DNA from: Hansfordia pulvinata | Lineage: Eukaryota; Ascomycota; Sordariomycetes; Xylariales | DNA: 64,000 bases | Direction of reading: 5' to 3' | Assembly: GCA_006538405.1 (NCBI GenBank) | Contig: BJKQ01000009.1 | Location: 1,002,001-1,066,000 of the forward strand | Shown: positions 48,623-59,300 of the stretch, piece by piece | Layout: each line of letters opens with the position of its first letter | How positions within the stretch are numbered: the first letter of the stretch is position 1 | Position numbers and translations under genes: made by a program | Notes under the pieces: generated by a model | What the model saw: only the letters and a program-made list of their open reading frames with translations | Told to the model about the DNA's origin: nothing | Database searches by the model: none

Positions 48623-49282
48623 TTACCGGATATCAAAAGTGGCAGACTCATTGGGTACACCTAGAGAGCCGAGCTTGTCATCGAGCCAGCGAGCAAGGTC
48701 CTCGGCATGCCTCCGCATGACAACTACTCCAGAAGCGGTGACACTGCCCGTGGTGGTGATGCTGGCAGTGGTCGCGGCGCCAGCGCTGACTACGCTTTCC
48801 ACCTCGGAAGGAGAGCCGATAGTGGGTGTGGGATTGACATCTGTCGAGGGTTGGGAGTGCATAGCGGACGTGGGCTTGCTCGAGTCAAAGTTGCTGGCGT
48901 TGTGATTGGCGGGCTGGGAAGGGGCTATGCACATGAACAAGAGGCCGCAGCGAAGCAGACGCAGCACAACAACGGCACCAGTCAGCTGGAGGGTCAAGGC
49001 GGTGGCAGCAGAATCGAGACGGAGTGAGGGAGCCGAATTAGGGGGAAGAGCATCGGAGACGGCGGCCCCAGCACCAGGGTTGGTGTAAACCGCCCAGAGG
49101 GAGGCGGCAACAGTACATTGGGAGCGCAGTTGGCCGACGGGTTGGGAAGAAGCATGCGCAAGAAGCTTGCCAGACTGGGTTGTGATGAGAGCGGTCTGGA
49201 CGAAGGGCGTTAAGTTGGCCTGCAAGAAAGAGGTCAGGCGCTTCGATAGAAGTAGCGGGGGCGTGGGCGCGGCGAGAGACAT
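48623..49282 (-). CDS. Roadblock/LAMTOR-type small protein, probable EGO/Ragulator component
   Basis: Single exon, 219 aa. The N-terminal part LLLSKRLTSFLQANLTPFVQ, then TALITTQSGKLLAHASS and TVAASLWAVYTN, follows the helix-strand pattern of the Roadblock/LC7 fold seen in LAMTOR2 and EGO complex subunits, which anchor Rag GTPases to the vacuole for TORC1 signalling. A further strand pair LTGAVVVLRLLRCGLLFMCIAP precedes a Ser/Thr/Pro-rich insertion (about 120-185). The final helix VVVMRRHAEDLARWLDDKL closes the fold. The insertion makes it longer than animal LAMTOR2 (about 125 aa). The assignment is from pattern only; another Roadblock protein is possible. Confidence 0.6.
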   Translation of the reverse strand: MSLAAPTPPLLLSKRLTSFLQANLTPFVQTALITTQSGKLLAHASSQPVGQLRSQCTVAASLWAVYTNPGAGAAVSDALPPNSAPSLRLDSAATALTLQLTGAVVVLRLLRCGLLFMCIAPSQPANHNASNFDSSKPTSAMHSQPSTDVNPTPTIGSPSEVESVVSAGAATTASITTTGSVTASGVVVMRRHAEDLARWLDDKLGSLGVPNESATFDIR

Positions 49283-49918
49283 GACGGCGGGGTTTTCGGC
49301 CGCGGTTCTGTATCGACACTGGTCTCTCGCGGTTCAGTCGCCCGATAGGCGCTCCGTCGTGTCGGCCTCTTGTCCCTGTCCCTGTCCCAGTGCCGGGTCC
49401 GCTAGGTGCGCATCAGAGGGCCACGGCGCCAGGGGACGGGTTGGACGGAGATGGGTGGCAGCGTGGCCGGCAGAAGTTCGACTCGGCTCGAGGGTCGATG
49501 AAACGATGGAGGCAGACGAGCGGGGGGGAGGCGGTGGCGGCGGTGGCGGCGACGATGACGATGGCAATGGCGATGATGGTGATAGCGGCGCTGGTAGTGA
49601 ACGAGGCTGCAATGAGGGGGTCGGAAGCTGGACTGTGCAGAGGCGGGAGGAGGGGCAGGCTGGATGCTGTCAAGTTGAAGGCGGCGCGGGCGACGACGAG
49701 CGGTGCGGACCTGTGCTTTGTGTCTCCGTGCCTATAGCAAAGGCGGAATGAGACTTGATGTGATATTGAGGTGCGCGAGGCGCGGCGGGCGGTTGGAATG
49801 CGTGGTGACGTAGGTACTGGGTGGGTGAAGGTCGGGTGAAGGTGTCTGCCACTTCTCAAGGCTAGAGGTCGTTCACGTGTGGTGTGGTACGAACAGAGGC
49901 GGCCGGTCGTCGTTGCCG

Positions 49919-49934
49919 CCCCCCCCCCCCCCCG
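49919..49934. repeat. poly(C) tract, 16 nt
   Basis: Sixteen consecutive C in intergenic DNA, followed directly by GTACGAGTA. Confidence 0.95.
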
Positions 49935-50317
49935 TACGAGTAGATCATGGTCGCCGCTTCCGTGTCTTGCTTTGCCTCGTACGTGCTCGTACCTGCGCGA
50001 AGCTGTGTTGGTCCGAGCGCCCGGTTTCGTTCAGAGTACGAACCTGGGGCCTGGAACTCATACTCCCAGGCGCCGTAGCCCGAAAGACCCTTAAGATGGA
50101 AGTTGTGGAAATACCGTCTGTTTATGAGGTGTAATAACAGTCGTGGCACTGGCCCGTACGTGCGGTGCCACACGAGTACTTTTGCTGTTTCCTAGGAGTT
50201 GGCTCAAGAGGGAACAACCATCTCTCGTCTTCAATCATACGAGATGTAATGCAATGTATTCTCGCAAGGGAAAATTCCACGATCGCATCCAATCCCGCTG
50301 TTTGAGATCCCCTGTAA

Positions 50318-50330
50318 CCCCCCCCCCCCC
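50318..50330. repeat. poly(C) tract, 13 nt
   Basis: Thirteen consecutive C in intergenic DNA. Confidence 0.95.
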
Positions 50331-52147
50331 GCCCCTCCCGGCGGGGATGCAGGATGGTCGTGGAAGATGTGCAGGTTCCACATCACACTGCAATAACTAA
50401 CTGACGTCCTACATTGGTGCTGAGACTCATCATTTTCAAGGCGTGTCGTTAACAGTCTCTAACTTATTGCAGGTCGTAGCCCTCGTCACTGTGACATTAT
50501 CCTTTTATACAGTTCCCGATAGGCCATCCCGAGTGTTTGAATCCGATCATCGGGACAGAATGGGGCCCCGAATTAGAAGATCTTTCAGTGAGTGCCGTGC
50601 CACTTCAGCGCCTCCAGCATAGTCGGGAGTCCCGACTCGGGACTGCGGCCTCCGAAGCCTCCGGGCACCCGGAAGCTAGCTTTACAGGCGCAGCTCTACT
50701 CGGAGCCGGGCACGTGCTAGGTCTTGCGTAACGACGGCCCAAGTGGACCACCACTGGGCCTACACCTTCAAGTTCAGTTCACTTGTCTCTAAAGCCTTAG
50801 GTGCCAACCCCAGAGTCTTAGTGACTGCACGACAGCAGCTCGCGCACCCGTGGCGGAACCCGAGAGCTTTGATCGAGGCTACCCCGAAGAGTCGGATCCA
50901 TCGGATAGCCCGAGAGCTCGACCATGCCTTTAAGCAGTAGCCGGTGGGATGCAAAGACATACGCACAGCGCAGCAAGTAGTTGAGTAGAATCAAGAAACA
51001 CTGATGGCATTTCGCTGACCCATAACAGAGTGTGTATGGTCCGTAGAGGGCGTGTGCACAAATACCAGTGCCCAGAAGGGCAGGACCTGAGATCGCGAGC
51101 CAACAAGTCTTGCCGCAGAAGGCGCTTAGGAGCTTTGTAATCCTGTCGGTTTGTTCAAGCGCGAGCAGCTTAGGCTGAGCAGTTATCAATGGGCTGGGAG
51201 CCCACGTAAGACAAGCGGTGCTTGGCAAGTCCGCCATGACTGAATACGTGTGAGGTATCTGGATTCTGAATGGAGGTGACGGGGACACATTGGATGAGGT
51301 TGAGGAGGGAGCCGATGACCTGTTCCACATTCTCTAGTCTCATGCAAGGTGGCAACCAGATACCCTGAGACTAGATTGATATCATTGAGTACCCGCTCCA
51401 GTCGGCCTTGTGGCCCGGAACCAAGAAGCCGGCGTGTTCTCAGCTTGGAAGTGCCGCCAGCTCATGGCATAGCCAGCACAAGCGCATTGAAGCGTCCGCA
51501 ACCTTGAACCAAGAAGAAGGGCACTAATTTCCAAGCCTGAAGAACGAGAGTCTTCTACTTCGAACACTTGCCACTGACGGTCCCCGAGGTCCCCGATCCA
51601 CTGACGGTCCCCAAGTTACTGGTCGTCCCCGAGCGACTCGGCCTTGGCAAGAGGTCCAGAGCGAGCTCCATCTCAACGGGGACCCCGAAGCTTTCTGCCA
51701 GAGGCGGCGTGGGGGCAAACGGCAGGCGGAGAGAAAGAATTAGTGTCACGTACAAGTGACGAGATTGCGTGAAATATCATCGAAGAGGCAATGACAGGCC
51801 GACGTGGCGTGCATGCATCGCGGCGTACGAGCATGCAAGTCTCGTCGAATAGCGCAGAGGCGAAGGCAGGCCGTCTCGCGGTCAGCGACTTTCCAAGTCT
51901 TTAACGGCTAATTGTTGAATCATTACCTAGCTAGGCAACACATGCGAGGAACGAGGCGATGGGTTTCTTACTCCGGTATCGAGAGAACGGATGTGGTATA
52001 TAACCAGACAGTCTACTGACTCGGGAAGCTTCCCCAGCATCATCATCATCACCTCACCGACACTCGACCCATTTTCCCACCAGCCAGCCTCTTCATTGTG
52101 ATCATACTTGCCACACATTTCAAGAACACAACTCCCAGCCAGTCGCG

Positions 52148-52580
52148 ATGCAGTTCTCGACGAATGTCCTGTTCCTAGTTCAGGCGTTGGCTTGCCTAAG
52201 CTCTGCTCTGCCGCAGGCGCCGGAAGATGGAAACCAGCTGTCTAAGCGGTAAGGCTCTCCACAACCCGAAAAACTGATGGATGCCATCAGTACATAGCCG
52301 GCCTGAACCGCTCGCTACTGGACGCGGCGGTCGCTACTTATTTGCAAGAAATGCCACAACAACTACCCAGGACTGTGCATCCAGGAGCTCGTGTACTGGT
52401 ACCGCAAGTGCTGACCTGCCCATCTCGTCATCTAGGCGCCTTGATCGTGAAAGACCATACACCTGGGTCGAATGTGTGAGAATCTGCACAGGGAAGTGTG
52501 TATATATGTCCGGGGGTTACTACTGTATAACCGGTTCGATTGACATCCCCGACTCCGACGACTCCGACGACTCCGATTAG
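52148..52580 (+). CDS. small secreted cysteine-containing protein, exon structure tentative
   Basis: Two exons (52148-52248, 52298-52580) give 127 aa with a 49-nt intron (donor GTAAGG, acceptor TAG). A clear signal peptide, MQFSTNVLFLVQALACLSSA, is followed by a short acidic propeptide ending in LSKR, a Kex2-type site. The body has six cysteines, four of them in ECVRICTGKC and GYYCITG, and the C-terminus is an Asp/Ser repeat (DSDDSDDSD). A strong intron-like end (CTGAC then TCATCTAG at 52436) suggests a second intron, and another frame just before it reads ICKKCHNNYPGLCIQ. The middle of the protein is therefore uncertain. It could be an antimicrobial peptide or an effector-like secreted protein. 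No family is recognised, and no role in harm to a host is shown. Confidence 0.5.
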
Positions 52581-54800
52581 ATCGCAGAGAGCGCGCAGGC
52601 TAGAAGACACATTAGAGCATAGAACAATGAAGCCGACACAGATAGATGATTGAAATTTGGATTCGCGAAGTGAGAGCGAGTGCGTGCAGCTTGCTGACTC
52701 TGCCAGAGCCGGACGGCCATAGACTCGTCGTCGTATCTGTATGGGCGCCTCGCGCAGCGACTCGGACGTCGCGTCGCCTTGTCGACTTGGAATTGCAGGC
52801 GCGTATTGTTGCGGCATGAACGAGCGAATCATGCGGAAGTACATAGCATGGGAACGCCTCAAGTACCTAGGTACGCAAGGACGCGGGCGTCTGTGGTCGT
52901 GCGCGTGGGACGGGTAAAGGTATGCAGGGCGTTGAGGTCGGCGCGTGCATCTGGCGCCTGGTGCGCCAGCGACTGAAGTGGTGTTATCGTCGAACGGGGT
53001 CTACGGAGTACTGTACTCGCAGTCGTACTTGGGATGGGTAGGATGTCATGTCGTTCTGCCTACGCGTGCCCGTACAGTCGGATTCATATATGTAGTAGAG
53101 ATATGGGTATAACCAGGAAGCAATAGGGTCGGCCGTTGGCATTGGATCGGGGCCTCTCCTGATACAGCATTCTTTCCACCGCCTGCCCAGCTCACTGTTT
53201 GGTGTGCGTTAAGTACCACTCAAGGCACTGCTGCAAGGAGAGCCCTTACCTTCGCAGGTCGAGGCCAACCGGGGGGAGGAAAGTCAATGGCAGGCTGTGC
53301 GGGATTAGATGTGCGCGTCCACTGGTACGAGTACTCGTCTCGTGCACTTAATACTGGACGTGTGTTAGGTACCTACATAACCTACAGGTACTTAGGTATG
53401 CACCCATCTGTGAATGTATCCCGTACGGATGCGAGCACTCGTAGGCGCCAGCGTCGCAGCTGCGGGCACGGACAGGGGGTTTCGGACCGGAGGGGTGAGG
53501 GGTGTGCGCCACGGGCCGGCAGTGGCCGTGGCCATCGTTGGGTCTCGGGAGCGGGGGAAACTGGTGTCTTCATCTTAACTCGGGGTAGATGTATATTCGC
53601 GATTCCGTACGAGTACGGCCTGGAGAGATATTCTATGGTGACGAGAACGGAGACGAGCTGGGGGTGCTCGTGGGCGACCATCCGACAGTCTGGGAAGAGG
53701 CCCTGGTTGAGAAAGAAGTGAAGACTTAGGTAAGGTAGGTTTCCGAGTATTGCGAATAGAATTGGATTGAAGATCACGTTCAAAGGCAAGAGCAACCGCG
53801 ACCAATACGGAAGCCGGGCTGAACCCTGTCGCGCGCATTCTCAAACGCCTACGGGCCAGCAAGGGGGGCTGGCGCTAGCGGAATGGGGTAAGTGTTCCTG
53901 GCTGCTGCCTTTGCTGGGCCTCTGTCGCCCAATCAGCGCCGCACTCGCCCCTCCATTTGTCCATCTGCGCGAGTGTCCCCAACGGCCGCTAAGGTCTAGG
54001 GGTGCCTGAGGCGTCTATCTCAGGTACTAGTCCACTGTCATCAGCAGTGCTTGCAGTAGCTACCGCAACCCGTGATGCCGCGTTGCCGCTGAGTGGAGGG
54101 CTGGCCGGCGTTACCCCTTGCTACCACGGAATGTGAGAACGAGCTCCTACCACTCTGTGTAATCGTCCACCAATCGATATTGAATGGGACAGAATACTCT
54201 GATCCCCGCACCCCGGTCGTACTCGTATGAGCGACCTCTCACCAATTCGCCGTGACTACGAGTATGCGGTCTGAGGGAGAATCGAATCTCACCTGCCTAT
54301 GTGAGCGACTATGATCACCTTGCGCAGGCGCGAAATCCAAAGGTGGCAAACACCTATGCGCCGCTTGGACTCGTCCAGTAACGATACTTGAAGGTGGTGC
54401 GAGGTATGACGGAGGCGTCTATTGGATTCTTCAAGCCAGAATCCAGAGGGACAAAAGGGATGGGAAGAGACAGGCGAATAGTGAGAGGTGGCTGGTCGCG
54501 GCTGGAGGTATCCCTACCCCAATAGACCCATGATTACTCGTAGTACGTGTAGTCCTGATCTGATCGACATGACCCCCATGAGCCTGAGGGTACTGCCTAT
54601 TTCGTACCCAAGGCATCTGGTTGGTACGGCGCGTCTTGTTGGATCGCTGCAGGAGCCCCTTTCCGCCACCCGCGACTGCCCACGCGGCCATGCACGCAGC
54701 CCTCGCCCTTCCCTCGCCAACTTGGCCGGCTTTACCTTCAGCTACATGCAGTGGGCATGTACTCCAGGCTTGGGTAGGTAACCGACCACCACAATAGCCC
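52581..54800. other. intergenic, no gene recognised
   Basis: About 2.2 kb with TACCTA/TAGGTA clusters at about 52860 and 53366-53397 and TACTCGTA words near 53325, 54220 and 54536. No gene is supported. Confidence 0.45.
53366..53397. repeat. TAGGTA/TACCTA palindromic cluster
   Basis: Overlapping TTAGGTACCTACATAACC and CAGGTACTTAGGTA words, the same family as at 15527 and 44903. Confidence 0.7.
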
Positions 54801-56159
54801 TAGACAGGTACTCGGCAGTGGTTGTGGCAGTCCCCCGGCTTTGGTACCACCACCACCCACCCTTCAATCTTTCGGTGGCACCACGGTCGACCTCTTTGCT
54901 CGTCTGTCTGCTCGTCACCCTGCCCGACTGCTTTCCTCTCACCCTCACCTTTCACCTCACATGCTGCCTTGATTCGCGTTCGTGTTGCGTTGCCTGCATT
55001 GCGTTGCGCTGCTTTGCGCCGTCGTTCCTTACCGCCCACACGCCCTCCGCGCAACCGGCTCTCGTCCACTCCCTTCCCTTTCAACGCTTCTACGCCCGCT
55101 GTCTTAAGCGCTACGTCTCTTGCGACTGGTCTGGCGTATACAGCACCCAATCTGCGGCCACAACAGCCGTGCGCTCGCCGCCCATCCCTCGTTTTACCCC
55201 ACACGCCCCCAGGGTCAACAGCGCTTGGCCGCCCACGCTCCCTGCCGCACGTCACCCCGACGCCAGGTGCACTGTGCGCTGTCTAGCCCTCGCAGCCCCC
55301 TTAAACCCAATCCGACTTCCTGACACGCCCTCCTCGTCATCTTCCACTGGCCTGGCTGTCTTCTTTGTCTGAGCGGTCGATCAAACCGTTGCCACGCCTA
55401 TCCGGCAACAACCTCGACCCTTTGGGCACAGGTTCACCTCCACCTAGAGTCTCCCGACTCCCGTGCTTCCTCGTTGATTCGAGAAACCGCATCGCGCAAG
55501 ACGCCGGACCGCACGACAGGATCGCAGGGCAGGACAGAACCGCAGAGCAGGACCTCAGGACGAGACCTCTGGAAGAGTCGCTCAATTGCCCCCTCCCGAT
55601 CTTTCTTTGCCACTACGCCGCCCTGGCGTGTGTACCTGCATCCCTCGAACCGGGCCGGATCCTAAGATTACGTTGCCCAGTGGGAATGCACTGCAGAATA
55701 TCGCCTCGGCACCCCTCGACTCAATCCACGACTGCCTGACCTGACAGGAAAACCGGGCACACGCGGATACGCACCACACTCTCTACTCGCTCCTCTCTTC
55801 CCCCTCAAATTTGATACCAACTTCACGCCTTCTTTCCACCCGGGCCGCGCCACCTAAGGAGCTGCTCGATCTTTCGTTCTTTTCTGTGCCACTGTCGGGA
55901 CTTCGCAGGCGAGCATCCCGACCAACCATGCTGATTGCTTAGCGGCCGGGCCGACTAGACGCAAACAGCAACCACCTCACGATCTCTTTCCGCCGCAGAC
56001 GCTGTCCACCTTGCCAATATCTGCAAGACCGACTCGGCAAGTGGCCCTTCGAGACTGGTCTCGATTTACACTGCGAATTGAACGACCGAAACGATATATA
56101 CCCCAAGCATCACACAATTCACAATTGGATACCCCATTGCGCCTTCAAAACCAGCCATC
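54801..56159 (+). promoter_or_regulatory. long pyrimidine-rich promoter/leader of the KCH-type gene
   Basis: About 1.3 kb of C/T-rich plus-strand DNA with several short upstream ATGs, similar to the leaders at 3791, 36151 and 45041. The transcription start is not visible. Confidence 0.4.
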
Positions 56160-58060
56160 ATGGGCTTCGGCAGCATTTTTGGCTTTCGCAAAGAGCGCGA
56201 GCCCCGTCCAGAGCAAAAATGGGACGCCATCGTGAGTATATTCATCTCAATCGATCCCTTTCGCAACGCCGTAGCTGACCTCATGTTTTCAAGAGTCTCC
56301 GCGACTTCAAGTCGGGATCTTGGTGGACCGCCTTCGCCTACGGCTATTTGCACTTTGATATCCTCTTGTCGCTGGCCGTCTACGGTGTTGACACCTTCAC
56401 TGCCATCAATCTTCTGGCCTTCAACCGATGGTCAAGTTCCATTACACCAACCCAGCTGGTCCCCCAGGACGTTCTCAAGTGGATCTTTGCCGCCTGCATC
56501 ATTGCCTCCTTCGTCAACCTGATCTTCGAGCACTTTCGATCGCTTCGAGTCCGAAAGAGAGGCAACGTCGCCGAATGTTATCTGGACAACCTCGCCGTGC
56601 GCATGGAGAGTATTCGATGGGGCGGTGGCCAAGGCTGGAGGAAGTTCCTCGTTTTCGCCGAGCTGACAAAGTCGAAAAAGGGTGGCGAATACATTGCGTT
56701 GTTCACCTTCTTCAGTTTCCAGGGTATGTTCTGTCTGCTTCAGGCTGGCTGAAATTTGGCTGACTCTTGACATGCAGCCTGGTTCCGCGTCATTGTCTGC
56801 TCTGGTCCTCGCCAGGTCGTCAATGGTCTTACCCTTTACGCTGTTTACACGTCAACGCTCATTCCGACCGACAACTCTTCCGTCGGTAGCACATTGGGAA
56901 GCTTCTTCGACAAGGTCGGCACTCTGTACGATGAGAACAACCAGCAGGCTGTCATTCTATCGGGAATGATGTTTACCCTGGTCGTTTGGATCTTCAGCAT
57001 TCTGTTCATTCTCATCGGGGCCCTGTTCTACGTGTGCTACCTGTGGTCTTACATTCCCAAACAGGACGGAAGCCTCCGAAAGTTTTGTGAGCGAAAGATC
57101 AACAAGAGACTGATGAGAATTGTCACGGCCAAGGTCAACAAGGCCCTGCAAAAAGAGGAGCAGAAACAGCGGAAGATGGAACTGAAGGAGGCTAAGAAGA
57201 CCGGCGAAATGCCGCCACCAAGCCGGCAAGCAACTCTGCCTAAGCTGATGGACCCTGTCGACATGGACAAACTGCCTGAAATGCCCACGATGGCGCGCAC
57301 CGAAACGATGACCACGTTGCCGGTCTACACCTCGCGACCTGGCACACCATCCAACATTCCGATGAACAACTTGGACCCTCACGGCGACGCATCCTTGGTG
57401 GGCAACGCCGCCGGCATGGGCTACGGGCGACCTGCCTCCCCCGTCCCTACGGTCCCGTCCCTTGACATGACCTCGATCGCGCCGCCAGCCCGAACCGGGA
57501 CCGCCAACTCTTACCGGGCCCCAGGATCTGCTCCTCCCAATAGAGTTCCCACGCCCGGCAGTGCCTTCGGGGGTCTGTCGCGGACCGCTAGCCCGGCCGT
57601 ATATTCCCCCGACGACACTCTCCCAGCTATGCCTGAATCGGCCTTCTCCCCCACACCGCTCGCCCCTTATGGCAGGCCTCTGCCGCGTCAGGTAGGCCAG
57701 CTCAGCGGGCGCCACGTGCGGCCCCCCAGATCCCCGTTTGACCACCGCGGTGATGGGAGGACAACCACAGCCGCATCGTCTATTTATTCGGTTGATACTT
57801 CCGTTTCATATGGCACGCCGCAAGGCGGGCACGTGTATCCCCCGCGCAGTCAAACCAATCCGCCAGCAGCTTATTCGCCAATGTCCGCGCCAGGCCAATT
57901 TCCGCCTCAGCGGAATATGACAGCGCCAGTGCCAAGCCATGCGTCTGAACAGATGCGCCGCCCCGGGCCCGGCATGGACCCAAGAGGCATGGGTATGAAT
58001 AGACCTGGCTATGGCTACGACGCAGATCTGGAAGGTCAAAGAGGCTACGGTAGATACTGA
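56160..58060 (+). CDS. KCH-type low-affinity potassium transporter (KCH1/PRM6 family)
   Basis: Three exons (56160-56231, 56294-56723, 56778-58060) give 594 aa; both introns have good ends and the first a GCTGAC branch site. The N-terminus MGFGSIFGFRKERE and the first hydrophobic block match the fungal KCH family, which supports potassium uptake and calcium-channel activation during the pheromone and stress responses in yeast. Membrane segments: about 37-62 (FDILLSLAVYGVDTF), 75-96 (WIFAACIIASFVNLIF), 150-160, 178-195, and a long one at about 225-255 (MMFTLVVWIFSILFILIGAL). A Lys/Glu-rich helix follows (KALQKEEQKQRKMELKEAKK). The last 290 residues are a Pro/Ser/Gly-rich cytosolic tail ending GYGRY, likely regulated by phosphorylation. 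Confidence 0.85.
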
Positions 58061-59300
58061 GGGCTCGGTCCCAAGGATGTGGACCCTGCACCATTTGACG
58101 ATCACAAAGCAGCACCGGCAACTACTTCATTTTCTTTTTCTTCGATACCACCTTCACCCCGGTGTCCAGCATTGGACGGGGTTTCAACATTTTTCTTCCC
58201 ATCTCCATAAGCCTTGGTCCTGGCATTGGATCCGTGGCCTTGGGCCCCTGTGCGATCGGCGTCGAGTCGGCACATCATTACATAGCATTGAATCCCGAAC
58301 CTGTAAATTATGCATTCTTCGAAACAGTTGGGCCCGGGCGTACTTGGGAAACCCAGGCATTTGGTTGCGCATGGTACCATGGTGGTGTTGTGCCATGGTG
58401 GTGATTCGTACAGCTGACATGTTTGGAATCAGGAGGACCCCAATCGGGGCAAGCCTGGGCATCTTTGGTGGCCTCGCTGGGATTTCCTACTACTCGTAGG
58501 TTCCGCCATTATTGTCGATTATTTGTCATGCGCAAGCAAGCACCGCTACGGCCCCTGTGCCGATGGCGCAATTGACCTGTCAGACATGTGCGCCGGAGGG
58601 CGCGGATGACTAAGGGGCCCAGGCCCGGCAGCCCTGCGAGATGTGGCCAAGCCGAGCATTTCGAGTCGACATATGGGGATTGCTCCCTAGTACTTAATGA
58701 GTGGGTGCTACGCAGTCTCGGGAGCTACTCGTCATTGCGAGTCCCTTTACTGCAGCATAGAGTTGACTTTGCGCACGGCACCCAGAGCTTGATCGATTTT
58801 ACCGTCGCTCAGACTTCAACCGGGCCGGAATTGCCACCCGGTAGCGGCCTCTGCTGCTTGCAGTGCAGAGCATTCCAGAGGGGGCGGCGGCCGCTCGAAT
58901 TTATGCTCTCGGCCCTACACCCGCGGTTTCTCGTCCCACTGAGAACGTGCGTGCGCTGTGTCTCGACTGATCTTCTATATCTTGCTCCGCCCCCCAGCTC
59001 CATTTGCCAGTTGGTGCGCAAAGCGGGAACCGCGGAGACTCTGCCAGCGCCATCACACTGGCGTTGTCTGGGCACAGAGAGAACGCACCCAACGAGACCT
59101 GCAACCACGCCCGCCGACCACAAGATACAGATTTCAGAGGCGTCCGGCCTGATACATACCCCACGAACCATCCACTTATTTATCCCTACCACCCTCCCCA
59201 GACCCAGAACGAGAAGAAAAGCCTCTGGGCGGGAAAGAAGGGAAAGACGACGAAAAGGAAGCGTCATTGTTCCCAGGAAGAAGATAAGAGGCAGAACACA
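58061..59300. other. intergenic and promoter of the PNPOx/FNR gene
   Basis: About 1.2 kb between two plus-strand genes. A 259-codon frame (58588-59367) runs into the next gene in another frame and has no recognisable domain. No extra gene is supported. Confidence 0.45.

Larger units (their letters stand above)
49283..52147. other. divergent intergenic region with poly(C) tracts
   Basis: About 2.9 kb. It holds two long C homopolymers (49919-49934 and 50318-50330), TACGAGTA words near 49935, and a short imperfect duplication of CCACTGACGGTCCCC at about 51573-51613. A 170-codon minus-strand frame (50818-51330) has no recognisable domain. No gene is supported. Confidence 0.45.

Noticed and set aside
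50818..51330. 170-codon minus-strand frame with a hydrophobic middle
   Set aside because: No family recognised and no flanking gene signals; could be a relic but nothing supports a call.
54241..54350. tRNA-like sequence on the minus strand (GATTCGATTCTC word)
   Set aside because: The T arm does not pair with a standard seven-base loop, and no acceptor stem or A box is found.
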